Assembly: GCF_002968635.1 (NCBI RefSeq)
Contig: NZ_PVBN01000015.1
Coordinates: 1 to 64,000, forward strand
Length of the DNA: 64,000 bases
Source of the DNA: Neorhizobium alkalisoli
Lineage (GTDB): Bacteria; Pseudomonadota; Alphaproteobacteria; Rhizobiales; Rhizobiaceae
Direction of reading: 5' to 3'
This document shows, in pieces, positions 16,057 through 25,695 of this stretch; position 1 is the first letter of the stretch; every line of letters starts with the position of its first letter. Made by a program: the position numbers and the translations under genes. Below the pieces are notes generated by a model, which did not search any database, was not told where the DNA came from, and saw nothing but the letters and a program-made list of their open reading frames with translations.

Positions 16057-16674
16057 TTGGATACGCTTCTTAACTGGCAGATCACCATGCCCATAGCGCT
16101 GGCCGCTCTGGTCTGCGGCTACCTGCTCGGTTCCATTCCTTTCGGCCTCATTCTCACCCGGGCGGCGGGTCTTGGCGATATTCGTTCGATCGGTTCCGGC
16201 AATATCGGCGCGACGAACGTCCTGCGCACCGGCAACAAGAAGCTCGCGGCTGCAACCCTTCTGCTCGATGCGCTGAAAGCCACTGCCGCGGCGTTGATCG
16301 GCTGGTACTTCTTTGGTGACGAAGCGGGATTGCTGGCAGGCTTTGCAGCTTTCCTGGGACATCTCTTCCCCGTCTGGCTCGGCTTCAAGGGCGGTAAGGG
16401 CGTCGCGACCTATATCGGCACGCTGCTCGGCGTTGCGCCGTTGATGGTTCTCGTCTTCGCTGGGATCTGGCTCGCAACCGCCAAACTCAGCAAATATTCC
16501 TCGCTGTCCGCTCTGGTTGCAACTCTTGTCATACCGGTTGTGCTGTGGTTCATAGGTGAGCCAAAGATTGCACTGATCATGGCGATCATGACCGTCATCT
16601 CCTGGTGGAAGCACGAAACCAATATCAAGCGGCTAATCGCCGGCACCGAAAGCAAGATCGGCCAAAAGGGATAG
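16057..16674 (+). CDS. plsY: Glycerol-3-phosphate acyltransferase PlsY
   Basis: 205 residues starting at a TTG preceded by GAGGG. PlsY motifs are GYLLGSIPFGLI with the Ser-Ile-Pro loop, IGSGNIGATNVLRTGNKKLA (acyl-phosphate site), and FPVWLGFKGGKGVAT (G3P site), with five to six membrane helices. It transfers an acyl group from acyl phosphate to glycerol-3-phosphate in the inner membrane, the first step of phospholipid synthesis. dprA follows after 4 bases. Confidence 0.95.
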   Translation: MDTLLNWQITMPIALAALVCGYLLGSIPFGLILTRAAGLGDIRSIGSGNIGATNVLRTGNKKLAAATLLLDALKATAAALIGWYFFGDEAGLLAGFAAFLGHLFPVWLGFKGGKGVATYIGTLLGVAPLMVLVFAGIWLATAKLSKYSSLSALVATLVIPVVLWFIGEPKIALIMAIMTVISWWKHETNIKRLIAGTESKIGQKG

Positions 16675-16678
16675 GCGA

Positions 16679-17821
16679 ATGGACGGCAGCGCGAGGCGGA
16701 TTGGGATTGCGCTGACGGAAAGACAGAGAATCGCCTGGCTCAGGCTGATCCGCTCCGACAATGTCGGCCCCGCGACCTTTCGCGACCTCATCAACCATTG
16801 CGGCTCGGCTGAAAACGCCCTCGCCATGCTGCCGGAACTTTCCCGACGCGGCGGCGCGGCGAGAGCGATCCGCATTGCCACGGTCGCAGAAGCAGAAAGC
16901 GAGCTCGAAGCCGCCCGTCGCCACGGCGCACGCTTTGTCGGCATCGGCGAGCCGGACTACCCGCCGGCGCTTCGCCAGATCGATGGCGCCCCACCGCTAC
17001 TGGCAGTCAAGGGCCATCTCTCGGCAGCAACGCGCCCTTCGGTCGGCATCGTGGGATCGCGCAATGCCTCGATTGCCGGCTCCAAGTTCGCGGCAATGAT
17101 TGCCCGTGATTGCGGCCGTGCCGGCTATACGGTGACGTCCGGCCTTGCGCGCGGGATCGATACGGCGGCCCATCGTGCGAGCCTGGATACCGGGACGATC
17201 GCCGTGCTTGCCGGGGGGCTCGATCACCCTTACCCGCCGGAAAACATTCCGCTTCTCGAGGAGATCACCGACGGCGCTGGGCTGGCGGTCAGCGAAATGC
17301 CCTTCGGCTGGGAGCCTCGTGCCCGGGATTTTCCCCGCCGCAATCGATTGATCGCCGGCATCTCGCTCGGTGTCGTCGTGGTGGAAGCGGCGGAGCGCTC
17401 CGGCTCACTCATTACTGCGCGAATTGCCACCGATTTCGGCCGACTGGTCTTTGCCGTTCCCGGCTCTCCGCTCGACCCCAGGTGCCACGGCACCAATGGC
17501 CTGCTCAAACAGGGCGCCACGGTGACCACCGGCTCGGCCGACGTCATCGAGGCACTGGCGCCACTTTCGCAGCTTGACCTTTTCGGCGGATCGGTCGTGG
17601 AAGAACCGGAAAAGACGAGCGGCAACATGCTGCCGCCCGATGACGACGATCGCGCAAGGATCGTTTCTGCGCTCGGGCCGACGCCGGTTGAGGTGGACGA
17701 CATCATCCGGCATACAGGGCTGCCTGCCTCATCCGTATATCTGATCCTGCTGGAACTCGATCTGGCCGGCCGCCTACACAGACATGTTGGGGGACTTGTC
17801 TCGCTCGCGATGGAGGAGTGA
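16679..17821 (+). CDS. dprA: DNA processing protein DprA/Smf
   Basis: 380 residues with the DprA Rossmann-like domain: VGIVGSRNASIAGSKFAAMIA, TSGLARGIDTAAHRASL, TIAVLAGGLDHPYPPEN and FPRRNRLIAGIS. A C-terminal winged-helix-like segment (PTPVEVDDIIRHTGLPASSVYLILLELDLAGRL) is present. DprA loads RecA on incoming single-stranded DNA during transformation; it is conserved in non-competent bacteria where the role is unclear. The last 48 bases are antisense to the small gene at 17774-18007. Confidence 0.95.
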   Translation: MDGSARRIGIALTERQRIAWLRLIRSDNVGPATFRDLINHCGSAENALAMLPELSRRGGAARAIRIATVAEAESELEAARRHGARFVGIGEPDYPPALRQIDGAPPLLAVKGHLSAATRPSVGIVGSRNASIAGSKFAAMIARDCGRAGYTVTSGLARGIDTAAHRASLDTGTIAVLAGGLDHPYPPENIPLLEEITDGAGLAVSEMPFGWEPRARDFPRRNRLIAGISLGVVVVEAAERSGSLITARIATDFGRLVFAVPGSPLDPRCHGTNGLLKQGATVTTGSADVIEALAPLSQLDLFGGSVVEEPEKTSGNMLPPDDDDRARIVSALGPTPVEVDDIIRHTGLPASSVYLILLELDLAGRLHRHVGGLVSLAMEE

Positions 17822-18007
17822 CCGGGGACGGCGTCCCGCCTGAACATCACCGGCTTCGACATAAGCCATCTCGATCAGGTAGCAGAGCATATCCGCCCCC
17901 TCCCCCAGAGCAACCTGCCTCAGTTCTCCAAGCATCTGCCGGATATAGGCAATGTTCTCTCTGGTATTCTCGTCACGCCGGCCGTTCATCTCATTTTGAG
18001 GGACCAT
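17774..18007 (-). CDS. Small conserved rhizobial protein
   Basis: 77 residues from the ATG at 18007, which has AGGAATGGAAG just upstream. The core ENTRENIAYIRQMLGELRQV and GADMLCYLIEMAYVEAGDVQAG is a pattern I associate with short rhizobial proteins beside topA, with no named function. The open frame continues to 18181, but that part has no conserved look. It overlaps the end of dprA by 48 bases on the other strand. An alternative start is the ATG 6 codons later. Confidence 0.75.
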   Translation of the reverse strand: MVPQNEMNGRRDENTRENIAYIRQMLGELRQVALGEGADMLCYLIEMAYVEAGDVQAGRRPRSLLHRERDKSPNMSV

Positions 18008-18249
18008 CTTCCATTCCTGTCGAACAACGCGGCGGGTTGGATGCCACGCATAGCAGCATATGCAACCGACCATATAGGATTTATTTAAGATTGCAACTAA
18101 TTGAAAATCTTCTTCAGGTTGCATTCCGTTGTATCCCGATTTTGACGATCGCCTCTTGACCGCGGGGCAAACGCCCTCCATGTCGGGAGGTCAAGATTTC
18201 CGCCTGGCCGCGAACGCTGCCGGGTGAAGCCTCTATTCAGAGAAAAAAG

Positions 18250-20910
18250 ATGAATGTTGTTGTTGTAGAATCTCCAGCCAAAGCCAAGACGATCAATAAG
18301 TATCTCGGTTCAGGCTACAAGGTTCTCGCCTCTTTCGGCCACGTGCGCGATCTTCCAGCCAAGGACGGTTCGGTGCTTCCCGACCAGGATTTCGAAATGT
18401 CCTGGGAAGTCGATAGCGCGTCTCAGAAGCGCATGAAGGATATCGCAGACGCAGTGAAGGGTTCGGACGGACTGTTCCTGGCGACCGACCCGGATCGCGA
18501 GGGTGAAGCCATCTCCTGGCATGTGCTCGATCTTCTGACGAAAAAACGGGTGATCGGCGACAAGCCGGTCAAGCGGGTGGTCTTCAACGCCATCACCAAG
18601 AAGGCCGTGCTCGACGCCATGGCCAATCCGCGCGATATCGACGTGCCTCTGGTCGACGCTTATCTCGCCCGCCGTGCGCTCGATTATCTGGTAGGCTTCA
18701 ATCTTTCGCCGGTTCTCTGGCGCAAGCTGCCCGGCGCGCGCTCGGCAGGCCGTGTTCAGTCGGTCGCGCTGCGGCTCGTCTGCGATCGCGAATCGGAAAT
18801 CGAACGGTTCGTTTCGGAAGAGTACTGGAACCTGTCCGCCCTGCTGCGCACCCCGCGCGGCGACGAATTCGAGGCGCGCCTCGTTTCTGCCGACGGGAAA
18901 CGCCTGCAGAACCGCTCCATCAAGAATGGCGAGGACGCCAATCGACTGAAGGCGCTTCTCGATGGCGCTGCCTATACCGTTGACACGGTCGAGGCAAAGC
19001 CCGTCAAACGCAATCCTGGCCCGCCCTTCACCACCTCGACCCTGCAACAGGCTGCGTCCTCCAATCTCGGCTTCAATGCCTCGCGCACCATGCAGGTTGC
19101 GCAGAAGCTCTATGAAGGCGTCGACATAGGTGGTGAAACAGTCGGTCTCATCACCTATATGCGTACTGACGGCGTGCAGATGGCTCCGGAAGCGATCGAG
19201 GGCGCCCGTCTCGCCATCGCTGACCAATTCGGAAACCGGTATCTGCCTGAAAAGCCACGCTTCTATTCCACCAAGGCGAAGAACGCGCAGGAAGCCCACG
19301 AAGCCATTCGTCCGACCGATTTCAACCGCTCGCCGGACACGGTGCGCCGCTACCTCGATGCCGATCAGGCCCGGCTCTACGAATTGATCTGGAAGCGCGG
19401 GATCGCGAGCCAGATGGCATCCGCCGAAATCGAGCGCACCACAGTCGAGATCCTTGCGGATAACAACGGCCAGCGGGCCGGTCTCAGAGCGGTAGGCTCC
19501 GTCATCCGGTTCGACGGCTTCCTTGGCGCCTATATGGATCAGCGCGAAGACGGTGAAAAAGGCGACGACGATGAAGACGACGGCCGGCTCCCCGAAATCA
19601 ATGCACGCGAAAAGCTCGACAAGAGCAAGGTGAATGCCAGCCAACACTTCACCGAGCCGCCGCCGCGTTATTCGGAAGCATCGCTGATCAAGAAGATGGA
19701 AGAGCTCGGCATCGGCCGGCCCTCCACCTATGCGGCAACGCTGAAGACCCTGAGCGACCGCGAATATGTCACGATCGACAAACGCAAGCTCGTACCCGAG
19801 GCGAAGGGCCGTCTCGTAACCGCCTTCCTCGAGAGCTTCTTCACCAAATACGTGGAATATGACTTTACCGCCGACCTTGAAGAGAAGCTCGACAAGATTT
19901 CGGCCGGTGAACTCGATTGGAAACAGGTCCTGCGCGAATTCTGGCAGGATTTCTTCGCCCAGATCGAGGACACCAAGGAGCTGCGTGTCACCAACGTGCT
20001 GGATGCGCTGAACGAGGCTTTGGCCCCGCTCGTCTTCCCGAAACGGGAGGACGGCAGCGACCCGCGCGTCTGTCAGGTCTGCGGCACCGGCCAGCTATCG
20101 CTGAAACTCGGCAAATACGGCGCCTTCGTCGGCTGCTCGAATTACCCCGAATGCAACTATACGCGCCAGCTTTCCTCGGAAGGCGGCGCTGAGGCGGAAG
20201 CGAACGGGCTGAACGAACCCAAGGCGCTGGGCGCCGACCCTCATACCGGCGAGCAGCTGACGCTGCGTTCCGGTCGGTTCGGCCCCTATATCCAACGCGG
20301 CGAAGGCAAGGATGCCAAACGGTCCTCCCTGCCCAAGGGCTGGAAGCCGGAGGAGATCGATCACGAGAAGGCGCTCGCTCTGATCGGCTTGCCGCGCGAC
20401 GTGGGCAAACATCCCGAATCCGGCAAGATGATCTCGACGGGCATCGGCCGCTACGGCCCGTTCGTGCTGCATGATGGCACCTACGCGAACCTGGAATCGG
20501 TCGAGGACGTCTTCACCATCGGGCTGAACCGAGCTGTGACCGTGCTTGCGGACAAGCAGAGCAAGGGTGCCGCGGGTGGACGAACCCGAGGCACGCCTGC
20601 GGCTCTGAAGGAACTCGGAGACCATCCCGATGGCGGACCGATCACCGTACGTGATGGCCGCTACGGTCCTTACGTGAACTGGAGCAAGGTGAATGCCACA
20701 CTGCCGAAGGGTATGGACCCGCAAGGAGTAACCCTGGAGCAGGCGATCGCGCTGATTGTTGAAAAGGGTGGCAAGGCGCCTTCGGGCAAGGCCAAGCCCA
20801 AGAAGGCAGCCGCCAAGGCGGGCGCTGACACCAAGAAGGCTGCGCCGAAAGCAAAGGCAAAAGCGCCAGCCAAAAAGGCGGCGCCCAAGGCGAAGAAGAC
20901 GGGCACGTGA
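18250..20910 (+). CDS. topA: DNA topoisomerase I
   Basis: 886 residues. Toprim domain: MNVVVVESPAKAKTINKYLG and ATDPDREGEAISWH. Catalytic Tyr303 sits in GLITYMRTDGVQ. One C4 zinc finger is visible (CQVCGTGQ...GCSNYPECNYT, about residues 610-640), followed by repeated GRYGPYV/GRFGPYI topo-C repeats and a basic Lys/Ala tail (about residues 845-886). It relaxes negative supercoils. Its natural inhibitor family YjhX is encoded at 4963-5220. The stop overlaps the GTG start of rnr by 4 bases. Confidence 0.98.
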   Translation: MNVVVVESPAKAKTINKYLGSGYKVLASFGHVRDLPAKDGSVLPDQDFEMSWEVDSASQKRMKDIADAVKGSDGLFLATDPDREGEAISWHVLDLLTKKRVIGDKPVKRVVFNAITKKAVLDAMANPRDIDVPLVDAYLARRALDYLVGFNLSPVLWRKLPGARSAGRVQSVALRLVCDRESEIERFVSEEYWNLSALLRTPRGDEFEARLVSADGKRLQNRSIKNGEDANRLKALLDGAAYTVDTVEAKPVKRNPGPPFTTSTLQQAASSNLGFNASRTMQVAQKLYEGVDIGGETVGLITYMRTDGVQMAPEAIEGARLAIADQFGNRYLPEKPRFYSTKAKNAQEAHEAIRPTDFNRSPDTVRRYLDADQARLYELIWKRGIASQMASAEIERTTVEILADNNGQRAGLRAVGSVIRFDGFLGAYMDQREDGEKGDDDEDDGRLPEINAREKLDKSKVNASQHFTEPPPRYSEASLIKKMEELGIGRPSTYAATLKTLSDREYVTIDKRKLVPEAKGRLVTAFLESFFTKYVEYDFTADLEEKLDKISAGELDWKQVLREFWQDFFAQIEDTKELRVTNVLDALNEALAPLVFPKREDGSDPRVCQVCGTGQLSLKLGKYGAFVGCSNYPECNYTRQLSSEGGAEAEANGLNEPKALGADPHTGEQLTLRSGRFGPYIQRGEGKDAKRSSLPKGWKPEEIDHEKALALIGLPRDVGKHPESGKMISTGIGRYGPFVLHDGTYANLESVEDVFTIGLNRAVTVLADKQSKGAAGGRTRGTPAALKELGDHPDGGPITVRDGRYGPYVNWSKVNATLPKGMDPQGVTLEQAIALIVEKGGKAPSGKAKPKKAAAKAGADTKKAAPKAKAKAPAKKAAPKAKKTGT

Positions 20911-23273
20911 GAGAACCGCGCGACAGATCGAGACACCACGGCAAGCGGCAGGACAGAGCTGCCGGCGGTGCAACCTCTTCTGCCGGCGACAAGCCCGTGA
21001 TCATTCATGGCGCGGTGCCTCCCAGGGAGGCCCTGCTCGAATTCATCGCCGAAAACCCCGACAAGGCCTCGAAGCGAGAGATTGCCAAAGCCTTCGGCCT
21101 CAAGGGGGAAACGCGTGTCGAGCTGAAGGATCTTCTGCGGACGCTGGAGGAGGAAGGTCTTCTCACCAAGAACCGCAAGTCGCTGACGCGTCCCGGCGCA
21201 TTGCCGCCGGTGACGGTGCTCGACATCACCACCCGCGACAAGGATGGCGAATTGATCGGCCGTCCCGCCGAATGGCCGGAAGAACAGGGCGCGGCGCCCG
21301 CTGTCCTCATCCGGCAATCTTCGGAAAACCGTGGCAAGGGCAAGACGCCGGCCGCAGGCCTCAACGACCGGGTGCTGGCAAAAATCTTCCCGAACAAGGA
21401 TCGTTCCGGCCCAGCCTATACCGCCCGCGTTATCAAGATTATCGACAAGCGCCGCGGTGCCTCGCTCGGCGTCGTCAAAAAACTCGCCGATGGCGAACTG
21501 CGCCTGCTGCCGACCGACCGGCGGGGCGAGGAAATGGTAATCGAGAGCGCCGATATTGGCGAAGCCAAGGACGGAGACCTGGTCGAGACCGAAGTCGTCC
21601 GTTCAGGCCGTTTCGGCCTTCCCCGCGCCCGCGTGCTTTCCGTGATCGGCTCCGTCGGGTCGGAAAAGGCGATCTCGATGATCGCCATTTACTCTCATGG
21701 CATTCCGCATATTTTTCCCCAGGCGGTTCTCAATGAAGCCGAGGCCGCCAAGCCTGCAACCATGTCCCGCCGGGAAGACTGGCGCGATCTTCCGCTCATC
21801 ACCATCGACCCGGCCGATGCCAAGGACCACGACGACGCGGTCTATGCCGAACCGGACCCCTCTCCGGACAATCCGGACGGCGTGATCGTCACGGTCGCGA
21901 TTGCCGATGTTTCCTGGTATGTCCGCACCGGTTCGCCGCTGGACCGGGAAGCGCTGAAGCGCGGCAATTCCGTTTATTTTCCGGACCGCGTCGTGCCGAT
22001 GCTGCCGGAGCGCATCTCGAACGACCTCTGCTCGCTGCGCGAAGGCGAGGATCGGCCCGCACTTGCCGTGCGCATGGTTTTCTCCAAGGAAGGCCGCAAG
22101 GCCGGCCACACGTTCCACCGCGTGATGATGAAGAGCGCCGCCAAGCTCTCATATCAACAGGCGCAAGCGGCGATTGACGGCAAGCCCGACGACAAGGCGG
22201 GGCCGCTGCTGGAGCCGGTCCTCAAGCCTCTCTGGCACGCCTACCGCATCCTGAAACGCGGCCGGGACCGCCGTCAGCCTCTCGAACTGGACATGCCGGA
22301 ACGCAAGATCATCCTGAAACCCGACGGCACGGTCGATCGGGTTCATGTGCCGGAACGCCTCGACGCGCACAAGCTGATCGAAGAGATGATGATCCAGGCA
22401 AACGTCGCCGCTGCCGAGACCCTCGAAAAGAAGCGTCAGCCGCTGGTCTACCGCGTTCACGACACGCCGGCGCTCTCCAAACAGGAGGCCCTGAGGGAGT
22501 TTCTGGCGACGATCGGCATTTCGATGGCCCAAGGCGGTCAATTGCGGGCCAATTCCTTCAACGGCATCCTCGCACGCGCGCTCGATACGCCGCATCAGAC
22601 CATGGTCAACGAGATGGTGCTGCGCTCCCAGAGCCAGGCGATCTACAGTCCCGAGAATATCGGCCATTTCGGCCTCAACCTGATGAAATACGCGCATTTC
22701 ACCTCCCCGATCCGCCGTTATGCGGATCTGATCGTGCATCGCGCGCTCGTTGGCTCCCTGGGGCTCGGCGAAGGGGGAATCACGCCGGACGAAGAGGCGC
22801 AGCTCGACGATATCGCCGCCGAAATTTCGACCTTCGAGCGCCGTGCCATGGCGGCCGAACGTGACACGATCAACCGGCTGATTGCTCATCATCTCAGCGA
22901 ACGGATCGGCGAGGAATTCGAAGGTCGCGTTTCCGGCGTCACGAAGGCGGGACTATTTGTCTCGCTTCCGACCTATGGCGCCGACGGTTTCATCCCTATA
23001 TCCACCCTCGGCAACGACTACTTCATCTACGACGAGGCGCATCAGGCGCTGTCTGGCGAGAAGACGGGAGTAGGTTATCAGCTCGGCGATACTGTCGACG
23101 TGAAACTTGTGCAAGCAATCCCGCTTGCCGGTTCGCTACAGTTCGAAATGCTGAGCGAAGGCAAAAAGCTGCCGACAGCGACCCGCTCCTTCCACAAGTC
23201 GGGGCGGCGCGACCGATCCACCGGCCGGGCCAAGCCCGGTACGCGGCCGCCACGCAGCGGCCGGAGGAGATAG
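20907..23273 (+). CDS. rnr: Ribonuclease R
   Basis: 788 residues from a GTG overlapping the topA stop (GTGA). Contains N-terminal winged-helix/cold-shock parts, the RNB catalytic centre TIDPADAKDHDDAVYAEPD and EEMMIQANVAAAE, FTSPIRRYADLIVHRAL, a C-terminal S1 domain (GEEFEGRVSGVTKAGLFVSL) and a basic tail. RNase R is a processive 3'-5' exoribonuclease that handles structured RNA. Coupled to topA, as usual in this lineage. Confidence 0.97.
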   Translation: MREPRDRSRHHGKRQDRAAGGATSSAGDKPVIIHGAVPPREALLEFIAENPDKASKREIAKAFGLKGETRVELKDLLRTLEEEGLLTKNRKSLTRPGALPPVTVLDITTRDKDGELIGRPAEWPEEQGAAPAVLIRQSSENRGKGKTPAAGLNDRVLAKIFPNKDRSGPAYTARVIKIIDKRRGASLGVVKKLADGELRLLPTDRRGEEMVIESADIGEAKDGDLVETEVVRSGRFGLPRARVLSVIGSVGSEKAISMIAIYSHGIPHIFPQAVLNEAEAAKPATMSRREDWRDLPLITIDPADAKDHDDAVYAEPDPSPDNPDGVIVTVAIADVSWYVRTGSPLDREALKRGNSVYFPDRVVPMLPERISNDLCSLREGEDRPALAVRMVFSKEGRKAGHTFHRVMMKSAAKLSYQQAQAAIDGKPDDKAGPLLEPVLKPLWHAYRILKRGRDRRQPLELDMPERKIILKPDGTVDRVHVPERLDAHKLIEEMMIQANVAAAETLEKKRQPLVYRVHDTPALSKQEALREFLATIGISMAQGGQLRANSFNGILARALDTPHQTMVNEMVLRSQSQAIYSPENIGHFGLNLMKYAHFTSPIRRYADLIVHRALVGSLGLGEGGITPDEEAQLDDIAAEISTFERRAMAAERDTINRLIAHHLSERIGEEFEGRVSGVTKAGLFVSLPTYGADGFIPISTLGNDYFIYDEAHQALSGEKTGVGYQLGDTVDVKLVQAIPLAGSLQFEMLSEGKKLPTATRSFHKSGRRDRSTGRAKPGTRPPRSGRRR

Positions 23274-23274
23274 A

Positions 23275-23727
23275 ATGGAAAGACTGGACGAGCAGACGGT
23301 CCGATACGGAAGCGCCGGAGAGGCCGGAAGGCCCCTGGGACGCTCGGTAAAACGGGGTATGCTGAACCGCTGTCCCAATTGCGGGACCGGCCGTCTTTTC
23401 CGGGCCTTCCTGAAACCGGTGGATGCCTGCGCCGTCTGTGGCGAAGACATTTCCCACCACCGCGCCGACGATCTGCCGGCTTATCTGGTCATCGTCGTTG
23501 TCGGGCACGTTCTGCTTACGGGTTATATGCTGACCGACATGGTCTTCCTCGTTTCCCCGTGGGTGCACCTGGCGATCTGGGTGCCGCTTGCCGTTCTCGC
23601 CGCGCTGGTGACCATCCAGCCGATCAAAGGCGGCGTCATCGGGCTGCAATGGGCGCTGAAGATGCACGGCTTCGGCGGTGAGGACAACGAGGTGGCCGAT
23701 CCCGGCCGCGGCGGGCCGATCGCATGA
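23275..23727 (+). CDS. DUF983 family protein (zinc-finger membrane protein)
   Basis: 150 residues. A CPNCGTG and CAVCGEDISHHRADD pair of CxxC motifs (about residues 36-63) form a probable zinc site, followed by two membrane helices (DLPAYLVIVVVGHVLLTGYML and a segment near LAIWVPLAVLAALVTI). This is the DUF983 layout, found mainly in alphaproteobacteria and bacteroidetes; some members lie near cytochrome oxidase genes, but no function is proven. It starts 1 base after rnr and overlaps the NUDIX gene by 4. Confidence 0.9.
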   Translation: MERLDEQTVRYGSAGEAGRPLGRSVKRGMLNRCPNCGTGRLFRAFLKPVDACAVCGEDISHHRADDLPAYLVIVVVGHVLLTGYMLTDMVFLVSPWVHLAIWVPLAVLAALVTIQPIKGGVIGLQWALKMHGFGGEDNEVADPGRGGPIA

Positions 23728-24410
23728 TTTCCTCTGCCGAGGAACAGATGCCGTCGGCAATGGACGCACTGAAGCATGCGCACGTTGCCGGGGTGAGGCC
23801 GAAAGATGCAGCGTCGCTCATCCTGATTGATCGCTCCGCAGGCGGTGCCCGAGTGCTGGTGGGCCGGCGTGGCAGCGGCCATGTCTTCATGCCGGATGTT
23901 TACGTCTTTCCCGGCGGGCGGCGGGACGCCCGGGATCATGCACTCCCCTTCAGTGCCGATCTCGATACCCTCGTTCTCGAAAAGCTCCTCGTTGGCGCAT
24001 CGTCCGGCCTCACCCGAAATCGCGCACGGGCGCTCGCGCTTGCCGCCCTGCGGGAACTCCATGAGGAGACGGGAATCGCCAGCAGAACGGCACCAGACCT
24101 TTCGCGTCTGCGTTATGTCGCACGCGCGATAACTCCCCCCGGTAACCTGCGGCGCTACGACACGCGCTTCTTCCTCGCCTTTTCCGACGAGACTCCCTTC
24201 GACATGAGCCGTTTGGGAGATTCAAGCGAACTTCAGGACGTGCGCTGGCTTGACATCGCCGACCTTTCCGGTCTGAAACTCCCGGCCATTACGAAGTCGG
24301 TCTTGGAGGACGTGAAAAATCTCATGACAGCCGATCCCTCTTTGTCGTTCGGAAATCCGGTGTCCTTCTACTTCATGCGTCATGGACGATTCGTCCGCAG
24401 CCGACTGTAA
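23724..24410 (+). CDS. NUDIX hydrolase
   Basis: 228 residues. The Nudix box is seen as VFPGGRRDARDH followed later by AALRELHEETGIAS (R-E-x-x-E-E motif); the spacing between the two is longer than the classic 23-residue box, as in the NUDT7/19-like group with acyl-CoA or nucleotide substrates. The C terminus holds DVRWLDIADLSGLKLPAITK. Start ATG overlaps the DUF983 stop (ATGA). Substrate cannot be assigned. Confidence 0.85.
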   Translation: MISSAEEQMPSAMDALKHAHVAGVRPKDAASLILIDRSAGGARVLVGRRGSGHVFMPDVYVFPGGRRDARDHALPFSADLDTLVLEKLLVGASSGLTRNRARALALAALRELHEETGIASRTAPDLSRLRYVARAITPPGNLRRYDTRFFLAFSDETPFDMSRLGDSSELQDVRWLDIADLSGLKLPAITKSVLEDVKNLMTADPSLSFGNPVSFYFMRHGRFVRSRL

Positions 24411-24420
24411 GGAATATCGA

Positions 24421-25605
24421 ATGCCCCAGCCGACGACCGACGCCAACGGCCATGTCGAGCGAATCCACTGGCCTTCGCTTGTAGCTGCGATTGCCGCCAT
24501 CAGTGCAGTCGGAATTGCAATCGGGCTGGGTCTGCCTCTTCTCAGCATCATTCTGGAAAAACGGGGAATTCCCTCGACGCTGATCGGCCTCAATGCGGCC
24601 ATGGCCGGCGTCGCTTCAATGCTTGCCGCGCCCGTCACGACCAAACTCGCGCATGACTACGGTGTCGCCAGGACCATGATATTCGCCGTCGTGGTGGCGG
24701 CACTGAGCGCTATCGGCTTCTATTACGCTGACGCCTTCTGGATGTGGTTCCCGCTCCGGTTCACGTTCCACGGCGCGACGACCACGCTCTTCATCCTGTC
24801 GGAATTCTGGATCAACGAGGCCGCACCTCCGCGGCGACGCGGGCTGGTGCTGGGGATCTACGCAACCGTTCTGGCCATAGGCTTTGCGAGCGGCCCCCTG
24901 CTCTTCTCGGCACTCGGCAGCGATGGCATCCTGCCCTTCCTGGTGGGTGCCGGCATCATCATGCTCGCTGTGATCCCGATCTTCATCGCCCGGCACGAAA
25001 GTCCGGTGCTCGACACCAAACCGGACCGGCATTTCTTCCACTATATTTTTCTGGTGCCAACGGCGACCGCAGCCGTCTTCGCATTCGGAGCCGTTTCGGC
25101 AGGCGGCTTGTCTCTTTTCCCGATCTACGCGCTTCGTGAGCAATTGAGCGAGCAGCAGGCCGCGGTGCTTCTGACCGTGATGGGAATCGGCAACATGGCG
25201 TTCCAGATCCCACTCGGCCTGATTTCCGACAAATTGCGCGACCGGCGCCCCCTTCTGACAGCCATGGCAGCGTTGGGAGTCGCCGGCTCGCTCGTGCTGC
25301 CCTTGTTGATCGAGAACTGGATCCTGATGGCCGTGGTCCTGTTTTTCTGGGGCGGCTGTGTGTCCGGGCTCTATACGGTGGGTCTGGCGCATCTCGGGGC
25401 AAGGCTAAGCGGTCCGGATCTTGCAGCCGCCAATGCCGCATTTATCTTCTGCTATGCGGTCGGTACAGTCGCTGGACCACAGAGCATCGGGGCCGCGATG
25501 GACATCGGTGGTAACGACGGTTTTGCCTGGGCACTTGCCGCTTTCTTCGGCTTCTATGTGGTGGTTTCGGGCTTCCGCTTACTTTTCCGGTCAAAACGAG
25601 GTTGA
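24421..25605 (+). CDS. MFS transporter
   Basis: 394 residues, twelve hydrophobic helices. The start at 24421 has AAGGA 7 bases upstream; a longer frame from 24382 overlaps the NUDIX stop by 29 bases. Signature parts are GLGLPLLSIILEKRG (helix 1), the loop APVTTKLAHDYGVARTM, RFTFHGATTTLFILSEFWIN, and GLISDKLRDRRPLLT in the second half. It belongs to the YfkF/Bcr-like group of transporters; substrate unknown. The promoter of rpmG overlaps its stop codon. Confidence 0.88.
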   Translation: MPQPTTDANGHVERIHWPSLVAAIAAISAVGIAIGLGLPLLSIILEKRGIPSTLIGLNAAMAGVASMLAAPVTTKLAHDYGVARTMIFAVVVAALSAIGFYYADAFWMWFPLRFTFHGATTTLFILSEFWINEAAPPRRRGLVLGIYATVLAIGFASGPLLFSALGSDGILPFLVGAGIIMLAVIPIFIARHESPVLDTKPDRHFFHYIFLVPTATAAVFAFGAVSAGGLSLFPIYALREQLSEQQAAVLLTVMGIGNMAFQIPLGLISDKLRDRRPLLTAMAALGVAGSLVLPLLIENWILMAVVLFFWGGCVSGLYTVGLAHLGARLSGPDLAAANAAFIFCYAVGTVAGPQSIGAAMDIGGNDGFAWALAAFFGFYVVVSGFRLLFRSKRG

Positions 25606-25629
25606 CTTTTCGGGCGCGATTTGTAATTT
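25602..25629 (+). promoter_or_regulatory. Putative promoter of rpmG
   Basis: TTGACT (25602-25607) overlaps the MFS stop codon and is followed after 16 bases by TAATTT (25624-25629). A hairpin GGCGCGA-TTTGTAATT-TCGCGCC (25613-25635) covers the -10 element, so the region may form a structure in read-through RNA. Sequence match only. Confidence 0.4.
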
Positions 25630-25642
25630 CGCGCCAGATTTT

Positions 25643-25680
25643 GCCGTGGAGCTCACCCGCGTCCACGGCTTCATTTTTTT
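25643..25680 (+). terminator. Intrinsic terminator or attenuator ahead of rpmG
   Basis: An 8-bp stem GCCGTGGA / TCCACGGC with an 11-base loop is followed by TTCATTTTTTT. It ends 15 bases before the rpmG start codon. It could end the upstream MFS transcript, or, since a promoter lies upstream of it, act as an attenuator in the rpmG leader. Confidence 0.7.
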
Positions 25681-25695
25681 AGAGGCAGAACGACC

